In this document: in pieces, positions 14,744 through 23,013 of the stretch | Layout of the letters: each line of letters begins with the position of its first letter | How positions within the stretch are numbered: the first letter of the stretch is position 1 | Assembly (NCBI GenBank): GCA_015075515.1 | Contig: JABTUE010000001.1 | Coordinates: 1,201,001-1,265,000, forward strand | Direction: 5' to 3' | DNA length: 64,000 nt | DNA from: Planctomycetota bacterium | Lineage (GTDB): Bacteria; Planctomycetota; UBA8742; UBA2392 | The notes under the pieces: model-generated | Databases searched by the model: none | The model's input: only the letters and a program-made list of their open reading frames with translations | Told to the model about the DNA's origin: nothing | Program-made: the position numbers and the translations under genes

Positions 14744-15955
14744 TCAGCCTTCATAGGGGGCCAGGCCGTCTTTGGTCAGGCGGAACAGTTTGCCGCTGAT
14801 GGCGTAGGGCTGGGTCTGGGCGTCCTTGGCCACCTGCGCGCCGACGTTGGCCACCAGTTCGGGGTCATCGGCGGACAGCACAATCAGAAAGTCGCGGTTA
14901 GGCACGCCCACCAGCAGATCGTGGCCCAGCACCGCGGCGATGCGCTCATAGAAGTTCGGCAGTGTCAGGCGCGCGGCGTCGTGGCTGTCGTGGGTGGCGA
15001 TGATCACGGCCTTGGGCTGGCCGTCGGGGCCCTGCAGCGCCTGCACCTGGATTTCGCCGGCCTGGGCCAGCAGGTTTTCGCGGGCGTAAAAGAACACGTC
15101 TTCTTCGCTTACGCCCTCCCAGCGCGCGACGTCTTCGCTGCTGATGAAGCGCAGCGTGCGGCCGGTGTCCACGGCGATCATCAGTTCAAGTTCGTGCTCC
15201 ACCAGCGGCCGCCGCAGCAGCGGAATCTGGGTTTCGCGCGCAAAACCCCAGGGCTTGACCACCGGGCAGATCAGGTTGCGCACGTCGTCAAAGGCCCCCA
15301 GCGGCCTGGCGTCGCTGCCCCACAGTTGTTCCAGCCACTGGGCCAGCAGTGTTTCGGGTCCGGTGCCGGGGTCGCGGTCGTGGGCGCGCAGGTAACTGAC
15401 GTAGGCGTTTTCCAGCCGCAGCACCGAGTTGTCGCCGGTCTTGAGTTCCAGCGGCTTGACAATCGCGGGTTCGGGCTTGCCCAGCGACCGCGCGTAAACG
15501 CGGGCGGCGGCGCGGGTGAAGTCTTCGACGCTCAGCGGCGGGTTGGCCGAGATTTCAATGCCCGCCACCAGCGCGTCCACTTCTTCACGCCAGGTTTCGG
15601 CGTCTTCGGGCGCGCCGTTGAAGCTGACCACAATGCCGATTGGCCCGCGCTGCAGCACCCACCAGCGCCAGTATTCGGTGGCCTGCTGCAGTTCGCCCTC
15701 GTATTCGCCGTAGCTCAGGCTGACATCACCGGCGCGTTCGGTGCGCACGCCGCGCATCTTTTCGCGGCCGGGCAGAGACGCAAACAGGTCCGGCCCCGGC
15801 CCCCCCAGCCTGTGCCGCATGCACGACACGGTCACGGCGCCGTCCATGTCCGGGTGGCGGAACACCAGGCTTTTGGCGCGTTCATCGCGCGCAAAACCGT
15901 CGGGCAGACGGATCGCAAACAGGCGTGACGGGTCAATGTACGGCACGGCGTTCAT
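14744..15955 (-). CDS. DUF1444 family protein
   Basis: A 403-aa protein. The C-terminal two-thirds match the DUF1444 (YtpQ) pattern, with LPNFYERIAAVLGHDLLVGVP followed by NRDFLIVLSADDPEL, and the preceding segments LICPVVKPWGF and ELELMIAVDTGRTLRFIS. The N-terminal 130 residues (LFAIRLPDGFARDE..., AVTVSCMRHRLGG, WVLQRGPIGIVVSFNGAPEDAE) look like a small alpha/beta domain of the kind found in PsbP/Mog1-like proteins. No signal peptide or TM segment is seen, so it is probably cytoplasmic. It precedes the TPR gene with a 2-nt gap, implying co-translation. The biochemical function of the family is unknown. Confidence 0.75.
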   Translation of the reverse strand: MNAVPYIDPSRLFAIRLPDGFARDERAKSLVFRHPDMDGAVTVSCMRHRLGGPGPDLFASLPGREKMRGVRTERAGDVSLSYGEYEGELQQATEYWRWWVLQRGPIGIVVSFNGAPEDAETWREEVDALVAGIEISANPPLSVEDFTRAAARVYARSLGKPEPAIVKPLELKTGDNSVLRLENAYVSYLRAHDRDPGTGPETLLAQWLEQLWGSDARPLGAFDDVRNLICPVVKPWGFARETQIPLLRRPLVEHELELMIAVDTGRTLRFISSEDVARWEGVSEEDVFFYARENLLAQAGEIQVQALQGPDGQPKAVIIATHDSHDAARLTLPNFYERIAAVLGHDLLVGVPNRDFLIVLSADDPELVANVGAQVAKDAQTQPYAISGKLFRLTKDGLAPYEG

Positions 15956-15986
15956 GGCCTGACAGTACCAACCGGTGCGGCACAGG

Positions 15987-17057
15987 CTAGTTCGTGGCGG
16001 TGGCCAGTTTGCCGCGCACCAGTTCAGCGCGGCGGGCTTCGCGCTCGGCGGGCGTCAGCGTCGCGCCGGTTTCGGCCTGCAGGTGGCTGGGCTGGCCCAG
16101 AATGAACAGGCGGTTGACGGTGTCCATGGTGACGTCGGTGATGACCTTCAGGTCAATGCCCAGCCGCACCATGGAAAGGTGGCCCATCATCTCCTGTACG
16201 CTCAGGCGCCGCGCACTGCGCAGCAGGGCCAGCGCGCGCAGGGCCTTGTCTTCGACCAGTTCGCGCTTTTCCGTGTACAGTTCGCCACGCATGCGCCGTT
16301 CGTATTCCAGCACCTGGGGCACGATTGCCTTGACGCTGGCCAGGATGTCTTCCTCGCTGCGGCCCAGCGTGGCCTGGTTGCTGATCTGGTACATGTCGCC
16401 AAAGGCGCGTGTGCCTTCGCCGTACAGCCCGCGCACGGCGTGGTTCATGCGCCCGGCGGCCTTGAAGACTTTTTCCACATGATCCAGCAGTGTCAGCGCC
16501 GGCAGGTGAACCATGACGCTGATGCGCATGCCGGTGCCGACGTTGGTCGGGCAGGCGGTCAGATAGCCGTACTGTTCGGAAAACGCGATCGGCAGAACCT
16601 TGTCCAGCGCGGCGTCCACGCGCCGGATCGCGGCAAAGGCGCGGTCGGGGTCAAAGCCGGACTTGATCCATTGCAGGCGCAGGTGGTCTTCCTCGTTGAC
16701 CATGATGGACAGCATCTCGCCGCGGCCGAATGTGACGCCGCGCGGGCCTTCGGCGCCGGCCAGCTCGCGGCTGATCAGGTGGCGTTCCACCAGGATGTCG
16801 CGTTCGATTTCGCCCAGTTGCTGAAGATCCAGCGTGATCACGCTTTTTTCCAGGTGCACACGGTGCAGCGCGTCCTGGCACAGGCGCAGCACTTCGGCGC
16901 GCTGGCCGGCGCTGGCGCGCCCGGTGAACGGAAAGCCGCGCACGTTGCGGGCCAGGCGCACGCGCGTGCTGATCACGACATCGCTGTCGGGGCCGCTGCC
17001 CTTGAGCCATTCGCCCAGCGGATGGGCAAAGCAGTCAAACCCGGCCAGTCCGCTCAT
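15987..17057 (-). CDS. mcsB: Protein-arginine kinase McsB
   Basis: ATP:guanido phosphotransferase that phosphorylates arginine side chains in proteins; in Bacillus it marks proteins for ClpCP. The 356-aa length is typical. Motifs are DVVISTRVRLARNVRGFPF at the start of the kinase domain, EDHLRLQW, and the family signature YGYLTACPTNVGTGMR, followed by the C-terminal region ARRLSVQEMMGHLSMVRLG, the part that in Bacillus forms the phospho-arginine pocket. ATG 17057 overlaps the mcsA stop (ATGA), which fixes the start; the frame runs further upstream but inside mcsA. McsA activates McsB in known systems. No ctsR or clpC lies next to the pair here. Confidence 0.95.
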   Translation of the reverse strand: MSGLAGFDCFAHPLGEWLKGSGPDSDVVISTRVRLARNVRGFPFTGRASAGQRAEVLRLCQDALHRVHLEKSVITLDLQQLGEIERDILVERHLISRELAGAEGPRGVTFGRGEMLSIMVNEEDHLRLQWIKSGFDPDRAFAAIRRVDAALDKVLPIAFSEQYGYLTACPTNVGTGMRISVMVHLPALTLLDHVEKVFKAAGRMNHAVRGLYGEGTRAFGDMYQISNQATLGRSEEDILASVKAIVPQVLEYERRMRGELYTEKRELVEDKALRALALLRSARRLSVQEMMGHLSMVRLGIDLKVITDVTMDTVNRLFILGQPSHLQAETGATLTPAEREARRAELVRGKLATATN

Positions 17058-17641
17058 GGGTTTGCCCCGGGGGTCAGGTTGCCGCGTTCGAGTTCGTTGA
17101 TGCGGTCGCGCAGGCGCGCGGCCAGCTCGTAGTTTTCCTCGGCCACGGCGGCGCGCAACTGTTCGCGCAGTCCGGAAAGCTCGCGGCTTGCGTTCACGCG
17201 CTCGTCGGCGCCGGGCGCGGGCGCGGGCCGCCCGCCGCGGTGACGCGGCGGCGTCACGTCGTGGATGCGTTCCAGCAGCGGGTCCAGGTGCGCGGCGAAC
17301 ACTTCGTAGTCGCGGGCGCAGCCGAAGCGGCCCTTGTGCTTGAACTCGGCCAGGGTCATGCCGCATTCGGGACACACCGGCAGGCTTTCGGCCGGCACCG
17401 GCGTGATTTCACCCGGCGGTTCAAGCTTGGCCAGCGCCTTGGGTTCCTGGCTGGACAGCAACTGCCGCACTTCCTGCAGCACTTCGCGCGTGGGCTGCAG
17501 CGGCCGCGCGTGATCGAACAGGTAGCGCTTGATGAAAATCCAGCAGTCCGCGCAGACGTTGAACTGTTCGGACATCGTGTTGGCTTCAATGTCGCAGACG
17601 CGGATGTGCGCGGGCTTCTTCTGGCAGCACTGGCAGTCCAT
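17054..17641 (-). CDS. mcsA: McsA-like zinc-finger activator of McsB
   Basis: A 195-aa protein with the McsA layout. The N-terminal zinc-binding pairs are CQCC (residues 3-6) and CADC (about 30-33); CPEC and a later Cys (RFGCARDYEVF) form a second site. The C-terminus has a UVR-type coiled motif (LREQLRAAVAEENYELAARL, then RDRINELE), as in UvrB/UvrC. In Firmicutes McsA binds and stimulates McsB and takes part in metal and heat stress. Its stop overlaps mcsB by 4 nt. A strong hairpin 18 bp upstream of the ATG probably ends the trxA transcript, so mcsAB should have its own promoter nearby or rely on readthrough. Confidence 0.93.
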   Translation of the reverse strand: MDCQCCQKKPAHIRVCDIEANTMSEQFNVCADCWIFIKRYLFDHARPLQPTREVLQEVRQLLSSQEPKALAKLEPPGEITPVPAESLPVCPECGMTLAEFKHKGRFGCARDYEVFAAHLDPLLERIHDVTPPRHRGGRPAPAPGADERVNASRELSGLREQLRAAVAEENYELAARLRDRINELERGNLTPGANP

Positions 17642-17658
17642 GACACCATCCTAACAAA

Positions 17659-17688
17659 CCGCGCGGCGGGGCAACCCCCGCCGCGCGG
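17659..17688 (-). terminator. Factor-independent terminator after trxA
   Basis: A perfect 13-bp GC stem (17659-17671 with 17676-17688) and a 4-nt loop. On the minus strand it is followed by TTTGTT. It lies 18 nt past the trxA stop and just before mcsA. Confidence 0.8.
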
Positions 17689-17706
17689 CACGATTGCGCG
17701 CGGACA

Positions 17707-18033
17707 TCAGCCCGCCAGCTTCTGCAGCTTGGTGCGCAGCGCGGCCTCGGGCAGAAGCCCCACGTGCGTGTCCACCACCTTGCCGTCCTTGAAGAACACC
17801 AGTGTCGGCACGCCCATTACGCCGAACGCCGCCGCGACATCGGGGTTTTCGTCAATGTCGCACTTGCCGATGCTGGCCTTGCCTTTGAACTCGGTGGCCA
17901 GCTTGTCAATGATCGGCCCCAGCACCTGGCAGGGCCCGCACCATGTCGCCGTGAAATCCACCACCGCGGCGCCCTTCTTGGTGAACGCCTCAAAGCTCGC
18001 GCCGGTAACCTTTGCCGTATCGGGACCCGCCAT
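17707..18033 (-). CDS. trxA: Thioredoxin
   Basis: A 108-aa cytoplasmic thioredoxin. It carries the active site WCGPC in the context VVDFTATWCGPCQVLGPIID, the cis-proline MGVPTLVFFKDGK and the C-terminal helix of the fold. It reduces disulfides in target proteins and is itself reduced by thioredoxin reductase, which is not in the window. The start ATG 18033 is set by a perfect AAGGAGG five nt upstream; the frame extends to 18087 but without start signals. A terminator hairpin follows. It may be transcribed alone. Confidence 0.95.
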   Translation of the reverse strand: MAGPDTAKVTGASFEAFTKKGAAVVDFTATWCGPCQVLGPIIDKLATEFKGKASIGKCDIDENPDVAAAFGVMGVPTLVFFKDGKVVDTHVGLLPEAALRTKLQKLAG

Positions 18034-18038
18034 GTCAG

Positions 18039-18045
18039 CCTCCTT
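18039..18045 (-). promoter_or_regulatory. Ribosome binding site of trxA (AAGGAGG)
   Basis: A full-consensus Shine-Dalgarno on the minus strand, 5 nt before ATG 18033. It decides the trxA start against the longer frame from 18087. Confidence 0.85.
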
Positions 18046-18206
18046 GCATGTGCCACTGAGCCTAAGAACGCCGGCGCGTCGGCGCAATATTCCGCGAAGC
18101 CGCCCCGCGCCCGCGCGCGCGATTAAAAGAAAGAGAAAAGGTCCGGTAACGCCCGTGCCGATGTCTTAACAGCGCCCTTTGCGGCGTCTCAACACCGGAG
18201 TCCGAC

Positions 18207-18920
18207 ATGGCCAACGTGCTGATCACCGACCTGTTTGAAGAATCCGCCTATCTGACCCGCAGCCTGCTGCGCGGGCTGGGCCACGCGGTCAGCATCTCGA
18301 TTACCCGCCAGGACGCCGAGGCCAAGCTGTCCACGGGCCTGTTTGACGTGCTGATGATGGACTACTGCACCGTGACTGACGACAACCTTGCCGTCGGGCG
18401 CTTTGCCAACGAGGTTCTGCCCGGTCTGCCGGTGGTGGCCCTGACCCGCCCGGAACTGGAGAAAAAGCTGGCGGCTGTCCAGATTGCCGCCAAGTACTAC
18501 CGCCCGCTGCGCGGCCGCAATGTCAAGGAAGCCGTCAGTTCGGCCCTGGCCGGCATGTTCCGCGACAGCAAGCGCCGGGCCGTGCCGCGCATTCACGCCG
18601 AACTGCCGATTGAAGTCAGCCTGGCCGGCGTCAGCTTCGCCACGCGCACGATTGACCTTTCCGCGCGCGGCGTGGCAATTGACGCCACCGAGGTCAAGCT
18701 CAGCCCCGACCAGCTTGAGGCGATTGAAAACGCCGTGGGCAAGGCCGTGGCCAGCGCCAACCTGACCTTGCAGGAGGGCCGGATTCTTCAGCTTCGCGGC
18801 CGTATCGCGTTTGTCGAGCGCCACCGGTCGCTGTCGGGTCGCACGATCGGGCTGGCGTTTGAGGGCCTGGACGAACAGAGCGAAGTGGCGATTGCCGGCC
18901 TTTACCGCGACGCGGCGTAA
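18207..18920 (+). CDS. Receiver domain-PilZ domain protein
   Basis: A 237-aa protein. The first 120 residues form a CheY-like receiver: MANVLITDLFEES, with the phospho-acceptor candidate Asp in FDVLMMDYCT, ALTRPE, and AAKYYRPLRG, where the usual Lys of the K-P pair is Arg. The C-terminal part is PilZ: RRAVPRIHAELPIEV and TIDLSARGVAI give the RxxxR and [D/N]xSxxG c-di-GMP signature, with the first Arg set as KRRAVPR. It would read c-di-GMP, perhaps with a phosphorylation input. SD GGAG precedes ATG 18207. Its 3' end overlaps the convergent lipoprotein gene by 19 bp. PilZ proteins often act on pili or motility, and pilT/pilB lie about 40 kb away. Confidence 0.85.
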   Translation: MANVLITDLFEESAYLTRSLLRGLGHAVSISITRQDAEAKLSTGLFDVLMMDYCTVTDDNLAVGRFANEVLPGLPVVALTRPELEKKLAAVQIAAKYYRPLRGRNVKEAVSSALAGMFRDSKRRAVPRIHAELPIEVSLAGVSFATRTIDLSARGVAIDATEVKLSPDQLEAIENAVGKAVASANLTLQEGRILQLRGRIAFVERHRSLSGRTIGLAFEGLDEQSEVAIAGLYRDAA

Positions 18921-19633
18921 CGCACCTCAGGCGGCACGACCGCGCCGCTGCCGCCGCCGTGATCCACAAAGAATGTGGGGCTGCCCTGCGCCTCCCGGCG
19001 CAGGTTCCACGCCATGCGGTAGACAACGCCCGTGGCGGTGCCGCTGTGCCACACGCGCCCGCGGGTTTCATGCGCGGCCTGGTGGTCGGCGTTGAAGTTG
19101 GGCCCCACGCGCGAGATCGTGCTGCCGTCTTCATTTTCCGGCAGGTGGGCAAACCCGCCGGCGGAAAAATCGGCGCCGGCCACGTTGGCCACATAGGCGA
19201 ACACCTGGCGTTCAATCCGGATCTGTACCACCTCGGGCGGGTAATCCAGCATCCCGGCCATGGCGTGGCGGTCGCGCATCCCCGGCGGCAGGCCGTAGTG
19301 GTACAGGCCGTTGTCGTCAATCCGCCACAGGTGCAGCCGGAAGGCCTCCACCAGGCTGAGTTCGCGGGTGCGAGTGCGGCCGTCGGCCAAGGTCAGCGTG
19401 GTAACCTGGCGCAGTTCCTGGACCAGCGCGTTGCGTCGCAGGTCCAGCGGCGAGACGACGTGAAACTCAAAGCGCGCCTCAAAGCCGTCGGGCGTGACCA
19501 CGGCGGGGCCCAGCGCGCGCACGGTGATCTGGTAGGGCTCCGCGCCCTGCGGGCTGCGTGCCGGGAAAGGGGCCGGGGCGGTGGCGCAACCGGCCGCCAG
19601 CACAAGGGGTGCGATCAGAAGGGCAAAGCGCAT
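18902..19633 (-). CDS. Lipoprotein, unknown function
   Basis: A 243-aa protein with the lipobox LVLAAGC (Cys about residue 16), then an Ala/Pro linker and a soluble domain with no recognised family. Segments such as YQITVRALGPAVVTPDGFEA, ELSLVEAFRLHLWRID and TTLTLADGRTRTRELS suggest a mixed beta fold. The C-terminus has FFVDHGGGSGAVVPPEVRY. The ORF is convergent with and overlaps the receiver-PilZ gene by 19 bp. It should sit in the periplasm or outer membrane. Confidence 0.65.
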   Translation of the reverse strand: MRFALLIAPLVLAAGCATAPAPFPARSPQGAEPYQITVRALGPAVVTPDGFEARFEFHVVSPLDLRRNALVQELRQVTTLTLADGRTRTRELSLVEAFRLHLWRIDDNGLYHYGLPPGMRDRHAMAGMLDYPPEVVQIRIERQVFAYVANVAGADFSAGGFAHLPENEDGSTISRVGPNFNADHQAAHETRGRVWHSGTATGVVYRMAWNLRREAQGSPTFFVDHGGGSGAVVPPEVRYAASR

Positions 19634-19736
19634 CGGTCACCTCCGTGACCGCTCTCCTTCCGGGGCCCGGGACCATTGTCCCTGACGGCATAACGCCCGC
19701 AAGGGGTGTTGTATTGCCGAATTGGCCGCAAATGCC

Positions 19737-20816
19737 CTATTTTGGCTCGGTTTCGGCCCGGTAGGTCTCCCACCAGCGCCGCAGTTCGGCGCGCAAGGCC
19801 AGCCGGTCGCGGCGGCCCATGGCGTTGATGCGCTCGACATGGGCGCCGTAGTTGGCACCCTCGATCGCCACCTCGTCGCCGCGCCACCACTGCAGGCGCA
19901 GGTACGCCGCCGCCACCACTTCGTTGACATCGCTGGCAAACAGGCCGATCAGGTAATCACCCAGCCTCACGCCGCGCACCTTGGACGCGCCGATTTCGTG
20001 TTCGCGGTTTTCCATTTCAGTCAGACGCGCGTTCAGGCGCTCGACGGCGCGGCGGCGATCCTCCAGCGGGGCGTTGGGCACATAGTTGAACTGGGCGCCC
20101 GGCGCGCCGACCCAGATCGCCTCGAACATCGCCGCGCTCTGGCGCCGCAGACGTTCCTGCTGAGCCCTGGCCTCCTTGGTTGCGGCGGCGTCGCCGTCAG
20201 CGGCGGGTTCCGTGCCGACCATCAGGCGGCCCAGCGCCCGCAGCAGCCCCGTCAGCCCCGGCGCGCCGAAGTAACAATCGGCCAGAATCGCCAGGTGCAG
20301 GCCGCGTTCCACCGGCGGGCGCGGGATGTCGTTGGTTTCCTCAATGCCCTCGCACAAAGGCTGCAGCGCGTCGGTGCTGGTCAACATCGCCTGCAGGTTG
20401 GTGCGCCGCCGGTTCTTCAGGTGTTCGGTGCCCGATTTGCGCAGCGCGCGCACCGGCGCCTCGACCAGCGCCTCAAAGGCCGCCGTGCGCACCTGCTGTT
20501 CGGGGCTGTCCAGCGCAAAAATGGCGGCAATCACGGCGTGGTCGCCCGTGGCCCGGCCCACGGCGCCCAGCAACCGTGTGGCCTCCATGACCGGGCGGCG
20601 CAACACTTCACGCCCCAGTTCTTCGGCGCGTCTGGCCGTCAGCAGGTTGAGTTCCAGTTCCGCGCGGTCGCGGCGTTCGGGCTCGCCGCACAGCAGCCCG
20701 TCGCACAGTTCGGCCACGGCCTGGCCGGCCTCGGGCTTGTCCTGTTGCGCGCGCGGCGCGCCAACGGTCAGGCACAGGACAACCAGGGCCGGCAGCAGAG
20801 TTCTTGCGCGCGCCAT
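19737..20816 (-). CDS. Secreted HEAT-like helical-repeat protein
   Basis: A 359-aa protein with a signal peptide (ARTLLPALVVLCLTVGAPRAQ) and a helix-rich body. Paired helices such as EATRLLGAVGRATGDHAVIAA, PEQQVRTAAFEALVEAPVRAL and DVNEVVAAAYLRLQWWRGDE look like HEAT or armadillo repeats. ATG 20816 (MARART) is taken as the start because it heads the signal peptide; the frame continues upstream over the divergent gene's leader. It is divergent from the EF-hand gene, with only 80 bp between them. It has no enzyme motif. The likely location is periplasmic; function unknown. Confidence 0.65.
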   Translation of the reverse strand: MARARTLLPALVVLCLTVGAPRAQQDKPEAGQAVAELCDGLLCGEPERRDRAELELNLLTARRAEELGREVLRRPVMEATRLLGAVGRATGDHAVIAAIFALDSPEQQVRTAAFEALVEAPVRALRKSGTEHLKNRRRTNLQAMLTSTDALQPLCEGIEETNDIPRPPVERGLHLAILADCYFGAPGLTGLLRALGRLMVGTEPAADGDAAATKEARAQQERLRRQSAAMFEAIWVGAPGAQFNYVPNAPLEDRRRAVERLNARLTEMENREHEIGASKVRGVRLGDYLIGLFASDVNEVVAAAYLRLQWWRGDEVAIEGANYGAHVERINAMGRRDRLALRAELRRWWETYRAETEPK

Positions 20817-20896
20817 GGGCGTATTCTGACAGTGCGGGGCCGGTGTGCCAAGCCGCCGCCGGTTGCTACACTGCACGCCCCCGCCCGGAACAAGCG

Positions 20897-21796
20897 ATGA
20901 AACAGCGTCTGGTTCTGTTTGTGCTGATCCCGCTGCTGGCGATTGCGGCCGGCGTGCTGCTGTACTTTGTGGCGTTTCGCCCGCGCGGTGCCGGTAACGG
21001 CGCCGGCAACACGCCACCCGAAGTTGTGGGCAAGCCCTTTGACAAGGATTCGTTCTTTGCCGAGTTCGACCTCAACGGCGACCACGCCGTGAGCTTTGAA
21101 GAGTTCGACCGCGTTTATTCAACCTGGGGCCAGGAAAAGCGCTTTTCGCGCGGGCCGGGCCAACCCGCGCTGGCCAGCCGCGAAGCCTTTGACTTCTTTG
21201 ACCGCAACGGCGACGGCGCGATTGACGCCGAAGACGTGCGCTTTGCCTGGGACCAGGCCTGGCTGGATTTTGCCGCCGGCGCCCGCGCCAGGGGGCTGAT
21301 CCCGCGTGACTGGAAGGGTCGCTGGCTGGCGTTGAACAAGCAGCAGGACGAAGCCCTGGGCAAGGAAAAAGGGGCGCTGGCCCGGCGCGAGCTGCCCTTT
21401 GCGGGGGCGTTTTTTGACGCGCGTTATCTGGTCGAGGGACGCTGGGCGCGGCTGACCAAAGACGACGGCGAAAGCGTGGACGGCTTTGTCAGCGAAAAGG
21501 ACGGCCGGCTGTGGCTGGTTTCTCCGGATGCCAGACTGCTGGTGTTCAAACCCGGCACCGTGCACGTCAGCGAACTGCCCGATTCACCGCACAACGAATA
21601 TGTCAGGGCCGTGCGCGAGGTGACATTCGACGACACCGAGGCCAACCTGAAACTGGCGCGCCGGTGCGTGCAGTGGGGGCTGAAACGCGAGGCCGGCGCG
21701 CTGTACGCCCGGGTACTGATCTTTGACCGCGCCAACGCCGAGGCGCTGGAGGCCCTGCAACTGAGGCTTGAGGGCGACAGCTATCTGCCCCGGTAG
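20897..21796 (+). CDS. Membrane-anchored EF-hand protein
   Basis: A 299-aa protein with one N-terminal TM anchor (LVLFVLIPLLAIAAGVLLYF) and two EF-hand loops facing the periplasm: DLNGDHAVSFEEF (about residues 57-69) and DRNGDGAIDAEDV (about 100-112). Both loops have the Ca-ligating positions D-x-N-x-D-x-x-x-x-x-x-E/D. A beta-rich domain follows (RYLVEGRWARLTKDDGESV, RLWLVSPDARLLVFKPG), then a helical hairpin like a TPR (KLARRCVQWGLKREAGALYA). EF-hand proteins are frequent in planctomycetes. It ends 3 nt before the xseA start, so the two genes probably form an operon, though no functional link is apparent. Confidence 0.75.
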   Translation: MKQRLVLFVLIPLLAIAAGVLLYFVAFRPRGAGNGAGNTPPEVVGKPFDKDSFFAEFDLNGDHAVSFEEFDRVYSTWGQEKRFSRGPGQPALASREAFDFFDRNGDGAIDAEDVRFAWDQAWLDFAAGARARGLIPRDWKGRWLALNKQQDEALGKEKGALARRELPFAGAFFDARYLVEGRWARLTKDDGESVDGFVSEKDGRLWLVSPDARLLVFKPGTVHVSELPDSPHNEYVRAVREVTFDDTEANLKLARRCVQWGLKREAGALYARVLIFDRANAEALEALQLRLEGDSYLPR

Positions 21797-21799
21797 ACC

Positions 21800-22990
21800 A
21801 TGGACGCCATCACTGTCACGGAACTGAGCAACCGGCTCAAGCGCAGCATTGAGGGCGCATTTGGCAACGTCGCGGTCACCGGCGAACTGGGCAACTACCG
21901 CGGGCCGCACCACAGCGGCCATGTGTACTGCAACCTCAAGGACGCCGGCGCGCAGATCAAGCTGATCATCTGGCGCGGCACGCTGCAGCGGCTGCGGTTT
22001 GAACTGAAAGACGGCCTGGAAGTCACGATTGTCGGCAAACTGGACGTGTACACCAAACGCGGCGAGTACAGCCTGGTGGCGACCGGCATTGAACCGCGCG
22101 GTCTGGGCGGCCTGCAACTGGCCTTTCAGCAGATGTACGAACGGCTGCAGGCCGAGGGTCTGTTCGACGACGGGCACAAGCGCGAACTGCCGCGCTATCC
22201 GCAGCGCATCGCCGTGGTCACCAGCCCCACCGGCGCGGCGATCCGCGACATCATCACCACCGCCCGGCGCCGCAACCGGCTGGTCGAAATTCTGGTCTGG
22301 CCGGCCAGGGTGCAGGGCGACGGCGCGGCCGAAGAAGTGGCCCGCGCGATCCGGCGCCTGAACGAGTTGAATGACCGGCTTCGCATTGACGTCATGATCG
22401 TGGGCCGCGGCGGCGGCAGCCTGGAAGACCTGTGGGCCTTCAACGAGGAGCCGGTGGCACGGGCGATTTACCACAGCGCCATTCCGGTAGTCAGCGCCGT
22501 GGGCCATGAGGTAGACACCACGATTGCCGACCTGGTGGCCGACCTGCGTGCGCCCACGCCCACGGCCGCGGCCGAGATTGTGGTGCCGGAACTGGCGGGC
22601 ATGCTCGAGCTGGTGAACGAGCAGAAGCTGCGGCTGTCGCGCGGCCTGCGCCATACCGTGGAACTGTGGGCCGAACGGCTGGAAACGCTCAAGTCGCGCA
22701 TGGCCGCGATGGGCCCGCTGAACCAGGTGCGGCGCGAGCAGCAAAGGCTCGATTACCTGTGGGAAAACACCCAGCGCGCCATGCAGCGCCGTCTGGACAC
22801 CGCCCGCGAACTGGTGACCGCGCAAGGCCAGCGCCTGAACGCCCTGAGCCCGCTGGCGGTGCTGCAACGAGGCTACAGCATCACGCGCAACGCCAGGGGC
22901 GAAGTGATCAAGGAAGCCGAACAGGTGAAGTCAGGCGATGAACTGGTCACCAGACTGGCCAGGGGTGAAGTGAAAAGCCGGGTGGTGTAA
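21800..22990 (+). CDS. xseA: Exodeoxyribonuclease VII large subunit
   Basis: A 396-aa catalytic subunit of ExoVII, which degrades single-stranded DNA to oligonucleotides in repair. It has the N-terminal OB fold (VTELSNRLKRSIEGAFGNVAVTGE cut as VTGELGNYRGPHHSGHVYC), the catalytic region RIAVVTSPTGAAIRDI, then VMIVGRGGGSLEDLWAFNEE and SAVGHEVDTTIADLVADLRA with PTPTAAAE, followed by a coiled coil that binds XseB and the end motif LQRGYSITRN. Length is at the short end of normal. The small subunit xseB, often adjacent, is not found nearby. It follows the EF-hand gene by 3 nt. Confidence 0.95.
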   Translation: MDAITVTELSNRLKRSIEGAFGNVAVTGELGNYRGPHHSGHVYCNLKDAGAQIKLIIWRGTLQRLRFELKDGLEVTIVGKLDVYTKRGEYSLVATGIEPRGLGGLQLAFQQMYERLQAEGLFDDGHKRELPRYPQRIAVVTSPTGAAIRDIITTARRRNRLVEILVWPARVQGDGAAEEVARAIRRLNELNDRLRIDVMIVGRGGGSLEDLWAFNEEPVARAIYHSAIPVVSAVGHEVDTTIADLVADLRAPTPTAAAEIVVPELAGMLELVNEQKLRLSRGLRHTVELWAERLETLKSRMAAMGPLNQVRREQQRLDYLWENTQRAMQRRLDTARELVTAQGQRLNALSPLAVLQRGYSITRNARGEVIKEAEQVKSGDELVTRLARGEVKSRVV

Positions 22991-23013
22991 GGGCTGCTGC
23001 TTCCCACGGCCGG

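Noticed and set aside
14072..15928. Long plus-strand frame over the TPR and DUF1444 genes
   Set aside because: Same mirror effect; the minus-strand products have coherent TPR and DUF1444 patterns and coupled start/stop positions.
18902..18920. Frameshift or misannotation because two convergent genes overlap
   Set aside because: Both proteins keep good sequence to their ends, and short convergent overlaps are ordinary.
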